From positions 1 to 8,424 of the forward strand of contig JANOLP010000285.1 of NCBI GenBank assembly GCA_031419835.1: 8,424 nt of DNA, in the 5' to 3' direction. The notes under the pieces are model-generated. The model did no database searches. It was not told the DNA's origin and saw only the letters and a list, made by a program, of their open reading frames with translations. This DNA comes from JALYOK01 sp031419835 (GTDB lineage: Bacteria > Pseudomonadota > Gammaproteobacteria > Burkholderiales > JALYOK01). This document shows, piece by piece, positions 4,241 to 8,424 of this stretch. The translations under genes were made by a program, and so were the position numbers. Positions within the stretch are counted from its first letter, which is position 1, and each line of letters begins with the position of its first letter.

Positions 4241-7030
4241 CTAATTTATTCTGGATTGCCTCGTAGGTGCTGCCAACCGCTTCAAACCCTGCCGATCAAT
4301 CTTATCCGTCCCGGTTTTCTGTAACGCATCGAGATAAAAAAATCGTCGCGGATACTTGTATGGCGTGAGTTGGCCTTTCACAAAATCTTGCAGCGTTCGC
4401 GTGGTGCCATCGTCTTGCGCAACGCCGGAACGCAACACAACAAACGCTGCGAGCGTCATCAATCGATTTTCTTCTTCGATACCCAACACGGCGCATTCCT
4501 GCACGGACGGATGCTCGGCGAGGCAGCGTTCGACTTCCAACGGATAGACCCATTGGCCGCTGACTTTGATTAAATCGTCGACGCGGCCTTCGAAGAAATA
4601 AAAACCTTCGTCGTCCAAGCGAAAACGATCGCCGGTGTAAATCCAACCATCGCGCATGGTCTCGGCGGTTTTGTCGGGGCGATTCCAATACAGCGGCGCT
4701 TGCGAATCGCCGCGCACCCACAGGACGCCCGATTCGCCGGGGCCCAGAATTTTTCCATCGGGATCGGTGAGTTTGATTTCGTAGCCGGGCACGCGCATGC
4801 CGCTCGCGCCGATGGTTTGTTTCCCAGGACGATTCGATAAGTAAATGTGCAGCACTTCCGTTGAGCCGAGCCCTTCGATAATCGAATGGCCGTAGCGCTG
4901 TTTCCATTCTCGATACAGTTCGCCGGAAAGCGTCTCAGCAGCAGAGAGGCACAGGCGCAAACTCGACAGGTCGCGCGCCTCCGAACCCGTATGCGCGACG
5001 AGTGCGTTGTACAAGGTCGGCAAGCCGAACAACATCGTTGGCCGATGTCGCTCAATGGTATCGAACACCGTTTGCGCATCGGGCCGGCCGGGCAGCAGTA
5101 CAGTCGTCGCGCCGACAGAAAATGGAAACGTCAGCGAATTACCAAAACCATAGGCGAAGAAAATTTTCGGCGGTGAAAAAACAATATCGTCCGCGCGAAT
5201 TCCTAACACGCCTTCGCCGTAAGCGCGATGGGTATACGGCGCGTCATGATGCAAATGCACCACGCCTTTCGGCCGCCCGGTCGAGCCGGAGCTATACATC
5301 CAAAATGCCATCTCGTCGCGATGCGTGTCGGCTTCGGCCAATTGATAGGAATGAGGCGCGAGCCAATCATCCCAATCATGCGCGGCAGCGAGTCCGAGGT
5401 TCGGCGCATCTTTCGTTTCGCCGACAACAATCGCATGGCGCAAGCGCGACGCGCCAACCGATTCGTGACCCAGCAGCGATGCCAATTCGCCGCTGATAAT
5501 CGCCACTTCCGCGCCGCAATCTTGCAAATAAAAACCGACCAATTCCGCAGGCGACAAAGTGTTGATCAACACCGGCACAAAGCCGGCGCGCATCGCACCG
5601 AAAATTGCCGCGACGTATTCCGGCGTGTCGTGCATTAACAGCAAAACGCGGCTGCCGCGCACCAAGCCCATTGCAGATAAGCCGTTTCCGGCGCGCGAGG
5701 CCAGTTTGCATAGTTCGCCATAGGAAACGCTACGCTCGCCGCATAAGATTGCAGTTTTCTCCACACGATTTTTCGCGAGGTTGTCGAACAAAATTCGTGA
5801 GCAGTTGTAATGCTCCGGCAACGTGAAATTGATTTCCGCGCCTGCGCCACAAGTGCGATCAAACGGATCGAAAACATGATGCGAGTTCGCCGGAAACTCG
5901 CCGTTATTTCTCGTGTCGACAACGCAAGTCATAAATTTCGGCGCCGTTTGCGCCAGCCGCTCGTCACTAATGCGGCCGCTTCGGATCGCATAGTCGTAAG
6001 CGAGTTGGGTTGGCGTGAAATGCATTTTGTCCGCCATGCGCTCATACCAAAACGAACTTGAATTCGCCGCTGCAATAATTTTCTCCACGATCGGCCGGCG
6101 CGCTGCTTCGTACGCGACAAGCGCCGCGCAAACATCATCGCCCGCGTCGGCAAACGCACGATCGAGCGCGATCGCATCTTCGAATGCGAGGCGCGTGCCG
6201 GAGCCGATAGAAAAATGCGCGGTGTGCAATGCGTCGCCGATCAACGTCACGTTACCTGCGCGCCATCGCTCGTTCATCAGCAGCGGAAAGTTTCTCCAGA
6301 TGGATTTATTCGATAGCAACGGCTCGCCATCCAAATCCGCAGCGAAAACGCGTTCGCAATAAACGCGCGATTGTTCGTCGGACAACGCTGCCAAGCCCGC
6401 GCGATGAAATGTCGCCGCGTCACACTCAACTAAAAACGTACTCATGTCCGGGGCATAGCGATAATGATGCGCGACCCAAACGCCATGTTCATTCGTACGG
6501 AAAGTCAGCGTTAGGCAATCGAACGCTTTGCGCGTGCCGTACCATGCAAATCTGTTGGTGAGCCATTCCATGCGCGGCTTGAATACGCCCTCGAACATTT
6601 GTCGCACCACCGAATTCACGCCATCGGCGGCGACCACCAGATCGGCCTGAGCCAAATCGCCAAGCACGGCAATTCGTCTGCCAAAATGAAGTTGGACACC
6701 GGCTTCGCTGCACGCATGCTGCAAAAATTGATTGAGTTGCAAACGACCAATGGCCGAGAAGCCATTACCGTCGATATCCACGCGCTCGTCTTGATGAACG
6801 ACGCGCTGCATCGGCCACGACTGCATGCGGGGAATCAGTTTTTCGTAAAGATCGGGCGCGTCGCGCTCGAGAAACGCCAGCGCGCCTTGCGAAAACACCA
6901 CGCCGAAACCAAACGCACTAGCCGCTTCGTTTTGCTCGATTACTTCGACCGTGTTGTTTGGAAAACGCCGCTTGTGCAACAACGCGAACAACAATCCGGC
7001 AGGCCCGGCACCGATGATTAGGCTACGCAT
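4241..7030 (-). CDS. Fusion: salicylyl/anthraniloyl-CoA-type FAD monooxygenase + benzoate-CoA-ligase-family enzyme, 929 residues
   Basis: Residues 1-370 are a class A flavoprotein monooxygenase: G7-A-G-P-A-G12 FAD loop, 'FGFGVVFS' (40-47), the DG motif at D136-G137, and GD at 265-266 followed by 'HTAHFSIGSG'. These features, with 'NEHGVWVAH' and 'SGRISDERL', match the N-terminal half of salicylyl-CoA 5-hydroxylase and of anthraniloyl-CoA (2-aminobenzoyl-CoA) monooxygenase. After a short linker (about 371-405), residues 406-925 are a full benzoate-CoA-ligase-type acyl-CoA synthetase: phosphate loop YSSGSTGRPKG (579-589), 'FFAYGFGNSLTFPF' (624-637), GSTEVLHIYLSN (722-733), YTGD (798-801), hinge around R816, and catalytic K910 in KTGTDKIDR. 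The enzyme would activate an ortho-substituted benzoate with ATP and CoA and then hydroxylate the thioester with NAD(P)H and O2. Salicylate or anthranilate is the likely substrate; I cannot choose between them. The old-yellow-enzyme domain of the anthraniloyl-CoA enzyme is absent. No clear ribosome binding site is seen. A REP pair stands just upstream. Confidence 0.9.
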   Translation of the reverse strand: MRSLIIGAGPAGLLFALLHKRRFPNNTVEVIEQNEAASAFGFGVVFSQGALAFLERDAPDLYEKLIPRMQSWPMQRVVHQDERVDIDGNGFSAIGRLQLNQFLQHACSEAGVQLHFGRRIAVLGDLAQADLVVAADGVNSVVRQMFEGVFKPRMEWLTNRFAWYGTRKAFDCLTLTFRTNEHGVWVAHHYRYAPDMSTFLVECDAATFHRAGLAALSDEQSRVYCERVFAADLDGEPLLSNKSIWRNFPLLMNERWRAGNVTLIGDALHTAHFSIGSGTRLAFEDAIALDRAFADAGDDVCAALVAYEAARRPIVEKIIAAANSSSFWYERMADKMHFTPTQLAYDYAIRSGRISDERLAQTAPKFMTCVVDTRNNGEFPANSHHVFDPFDRTCGAGAEINFTLPEHYNCSRILFDNLAKNRVEKTAILCGERSVSYGELCKLASRAGNGLSAMGLVRGSRVLLLMHDTPEYVAAIFGAMRAGFVPVLINTLSPAELVGFYLQDCGAEVAIISGELASLLGHESVGASRLRHAIVVGETKDAPNLGLAAAHDWDDWLAPHSYQLAEADTHRDEMAFWMYSSGSTGRPKGVVHLHHDAPYTHRAYGEGVLGIRADDIVFSPPKIFFAYGFGNSLTFPFSVGATTVLLPGRPDAQTVFDTIERHRPTMLFGLPTLYNALVAHTGSEARDLSSLRLCLSAAETLSGELYREWKQRYGHSIIEGLGSTEVLHIYLSNRPGKQTIGASGMRVPGYEIKLTDPDGKILGPGESGVLWVRGDSQAPLYWNRPDKTAETMRDGWIYTGDRFRLDDEGFYFFEGRVDDLIKVSGQWVYPLEVERCLAEHPSVQECAVLGIEEENRLMTLAAFVVLRSGVAQDDGTTRTLQDFVKGQLTPYKYPRRFFYLDALQKTGTDKIDRQGLKRLAAPTRQSRIN

Positions 7031-7057
7031 TTTTGCATTTTCACAATACGTTTAAAG

Positions 7058-7110
7058 GTAGGGTGCATTCATGCACCGTTCAAAATCTTTGGTGCATAAA
7101 TGCACCCTAC
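7058..7110. repeat. GTAG-type inverted REP pair, second copy
   Basis: GTAGGGTGCATTCATGCACC and GGTGCATAAATGCACCCTAC each form a hairpin (GGTGCAT/ATGCACC) and are inverted with respect to each other around a short spacer. The outer GTAG/CTAC ends match the pair at 1065-1135, while the arm sequence differs (TGCAT in place of TGCGCACGCG). It lies 28 bases upstream of the fusion gene's start codon, so it may affect that gene's leader. Confidence 0.8.
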
Positions 7111-7128
7111 AAAGTCGATTCGCCAGAA

Positions 7129-7173
7129 GCCCCGTGGATATTGACTCGCAGCCATACCTATGCCACGAGGCAG
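7129..7173. repeat. Dispersed palindromic repeat, copy 4 (inverted)
   Basis: GCCCCGTGG (7129-7137) and CCACGAGGC (7163-7171) form a stem with one mismatch. Read on the minus strand, the element gives CTGCCTCGTGGCAT followed by GGTATGGCTG, aligning with copy 2 (CTGCCTCGTGGCATGGCATGCCTG). A 9-base direct repeat, AAAGTCGAT, at 7111-7119 and 7204-7212 flanks this stretch and could be a target-site duplication, but I see no terminal inverted repeats. Confidence 0.55.
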
Positions 7174-7271
7174 GTAGGATGCGGGTGTTAGCCCTTTCAC
7201 TTGAAAGTCGATATTCTATGTTGTAAATGAAAACGGCGCGATGCTATTCGCCGCTCAATGCTGATGCCCGT

Positions 7272-7337
7272 GATGAGCGTCAGCAGTGTTGACGAAATAA
7301 TTCCACCGATCACAACGGTGGTTAGCGGACGCTGCAT
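7272..7337 (-). pseudogene. Relic of a CzcA-type HME-RND efflux gene, C-terminal membrane segment
   Basis: The minus-strand frame reads MQRPLTTVVIGGIISSTLL and continues T-L-I. This is the highly conserved last-helix motif of CzcA-type RND pumps (usually 'VQRPLATVVIGG' followed by a Ser/Thr-Leu run and LP-x-L-Y). After the isoleucine at 7272 the similarity ends, so the usual LP-x-L-Y and tail are lost; upstream only about ten residues (GTKM and before) can be followed. The intact cusA-like gene at 7473 has a different motif at this place (MQRIAAPMVGGMITAPLL), so the relic comes from another pump gene. No start codon or upstream domain remains, and the piece is not functional. Confidence 0.75.
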
Positions 7338-7388
7338 TTTCGTGCCGCGATCGCACGACATGATTTGAAGGCCTGTTGCTCGACTCGT

Positions 7389-7451
7389 TCACAAGCTGAG
7401 GCGGTTAAACCGCAATACGTTGCTGATCACGCAGACCAGCCTCAGCGCCAT
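7389..7451 (-). pseudogene. Probable relic of a copper P-type ATPase C-terminus
   Basis: The 20 codons before the TGA at 7389-7391 end in VCVISNVLRFNRLSL. This resembles the very end of Cu(+)-transporting P-type ATPases, whose last membrane helix and tail run 'MAL/MSLSSVxVVxNALRL-R-RL'. A shifted frame just upstream (7454-7470) gives S-A-A-I-A, which also suits that helix, suggesting a frameshift. It sits 21 bases after the cusA stop and before the CzcA relic. The match is short, so chance cannot be excluded. Confidence 0.4.
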
Positions 7452-7472
7452 GACTTGCAATTGCGGCGGATG

Positions 7473-8424
7473 TTAGGCATCGTGGCGCGCGACAGAACGT
7501 CGGCGTAGGAGCTGATACGCTGCCGGAATTACAAACATCGACAGCAGCGGCGCGGTAATCATACCGCCGACCATCGGCGCGGCAATTCGTTGCATTACTT
7601 CCGATCCTGTCCCACCACCGAACATGATCGGCAACAATCCCGCTAGAATGACCGCGACCGTCATCGCTTTAGGTCGAACCCGCAGCACCGCGCCTTCGCG
7701 GATCGCATCCTCCAGAACCGCAAGTGTAATCGCCTCTCCCAGCCGCTCGCGCTTTTCTAGCGCTTGCTTGAGGTACAGCACCATGATGACGCCGAACTCG
7801 GCCGCCACGCCGCCGAGCGCGATGAAGCCTATCACGCTCGCAACCGACATCGCATGTCCTAACAGATATATCAGCCAAAATCCACCGACCAGCGCAAACG
7901 GCAACGACGCCATAATTAACCAAGCTTCGTCGAAGCGCCGGAAGGTGAGATACAACAGGACGAAGATGATCAGCAAGGTAAATGGCACGACGACTTTTAG
8001 CTTGGCGGTTGCGCGTTCCAAAAACTCGAATTGTCCCGACCAGGCGATCGAGTAGCCGGGCGGGACTTTGACATCGCGCGCCACAGCTCGCTGCATATCG
8101 TTGACCGCCGATCTCAGATCGCGGCCGCGGATGTCTACATAGACCCAGCCGGACAGGCGCGCATTTTCGCTCTTCAGCATCGGTGGGCCGTCGGTGATGC
8201 TGATCGCCGCTACGGCGGATAACGGAATCTGCGCACCGCGCTCGGTGAGCACCGGTAGTTGGCGCAGCTTCTCGACTGAATCGCGCACCTCGCGTGGGTA
8301 GCGCACATTGATCGGGAAACGCTGCAACCCTTCGACCGTCTCACCGATATTCTCGCCGCCTATCGCGGCCGAGACGATGCTCTGCACGTCACTGATGTTC
8401 AACCCGTAGCGCGAAGCTGCATCG
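7473..8424 (-). CDS. cusA: CusA-type heavy-metal RND efflux pump, C-terminal third (5' end outside window)
   Basis: The frame is open to the right edge; the codons before the TTG at 8402 read D-A-A-S-R-Y-G, followed by 'LNISDVQSIV', so that TTG is internal. 'GGENIGETVEGLQRFPINVRYPRE' in two adjoining pieces is typical of CusA/SilA. The visible part holds the end of the second periplasmic region and membrane helices 7-12 ('VVVPFTLLIIFVLLYLTF', 'LPFALVGGFWLIYLL', 'GFIALGGVAAEFGVIMVLYL'). The glutamate of GVAAE and the lysine of RVRPKAMT are the residues that form the proton relay with a helix-4 aspartate in CusA. The protein exports monovalent copper/silver or related metals from periplasm and cytoplasm across both membranes, together with a membrane-fusion protein and an outer-membrane channel, presumably encoded to the right. 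It ends in RRRSVARHDA with a normal stop. The metal specificity is inferred, because the methionine-rich binding region lies outside the window. Confidence 0.9.
   Translation of the reverse strand, partial: DAASRYGLNISDVQSIVSAAIGGENIGETVEGLQRFPINVRYPREVRDSVEKLRQLPVLTERGAQIPLSAVAAISITDGPPMLKSENARLSGWVYVDIRGRDLRSAVNDMQRAVARDVKVPPGYSIAWSGQFEFLERATAKLKVVVPFTLLIIFVLLYLTFRRFDEAWLIMASLPFALVGGFWLIYLLGHAMSVASVIGFIALGGVAAEFGVIMVLYLKQALEKRERLGEAITLAVLEDAIREGAVLRVRPKAMTVAVILAGLLPIMFGGGTGSEVMQRIAAPMVGGMITAPLLSMFVIPAAYQLLRRRSVARHDA

Noticed and set aside
4886..5638. Open frames on the + strand opposite the fusion gene
   Set aside because: They are arginine-rich low-similarity shadows of the well-supported minus-strand coding sequence and match no family I know.
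405..7173. CRISPR array from the recurring palindromes
   Set aside because: The copies are thousands of bases apart, vary in sequence and orientation, and have no regular spacers or cas genes.
7624..8055. 143-codon + frame over cusA
   Set aside because: It is the antisense of conserved CusA membrane helices, rich in Ser/Thr/Arg, with no family resemblance.

Overview
The window looks like a moderately GC-rich proteobacterial chromosome, probably gamma- or betaproteobacterial. The signs are a lipobox-bearing DUF547 lipoprotein, an HME-RND (CusA-type) metal efflux pump, CoA-dependent aromatic catabolism, and REP-like intergenic palindromes that begin with GTAG. I cannot name a genus.

Left part (1-1240, + strand): the 3' end of a flavin-reductase-family gene, then a HEPN-like small protein whose upstream ATG lies inside a dispersed repeat. 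The next gap is convergent and packed with palindromes: a GTAG-type inverted REP pair and a CCACGAG/CTCGTGG hairpin. Middle (1240-4033, - strand): a truncated second copy of the 3' end of an aryl-CoA ligase gene. Upstream of it on the same strand is a translationally coupled pair: a radical SAM enzyme whose last 8 bases overlap the start of a DUF547 lipoprotein gene. Right-middle (4241-7030, - strand): one 929-codon gene that fuses an FAD monooxygenase of the salicylyl-CoA 5-hydroxylase / anthraniloyl-CoA monooxygenase type to a complete benzoate-CoA-ligase-family enzyme. Right edge (7031-8424, - strand): an intergenic stretch with another REP pair, a copy of the palindromic repeat and two decayed heavy-metal gene tails (CzcA-type RND and probable Cu P-type ATPase), then the 3' third of a cusA-like gene running off the window.

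The most interesting item is the ligase-monooxygenase fusion. A single polypeptide could activate an ortho-substituted benzoate (salicylate or anthranilate) to its CoA thioester and then hydroxylate it. In the characterised pathways these two activities sit on separate proteins, and the monooxygenase half of the anthraniloyl-CoA enzyme is fused to an old-yellow-enzyme reductase, which is absent here. About 3 kb away lies a fragment of the same ligase, 96-97% identical in protein. It carries the same downstream palindromic repeat and is cut at a REP-like element, so the locus seems to have been reshuffled through its repeats. The radical SAM/DUF547 pair in between is a candidate two-gene system of unknown function. 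The metal-gene relics beside cusA suggest the eroded edge of a metal-resistance island.
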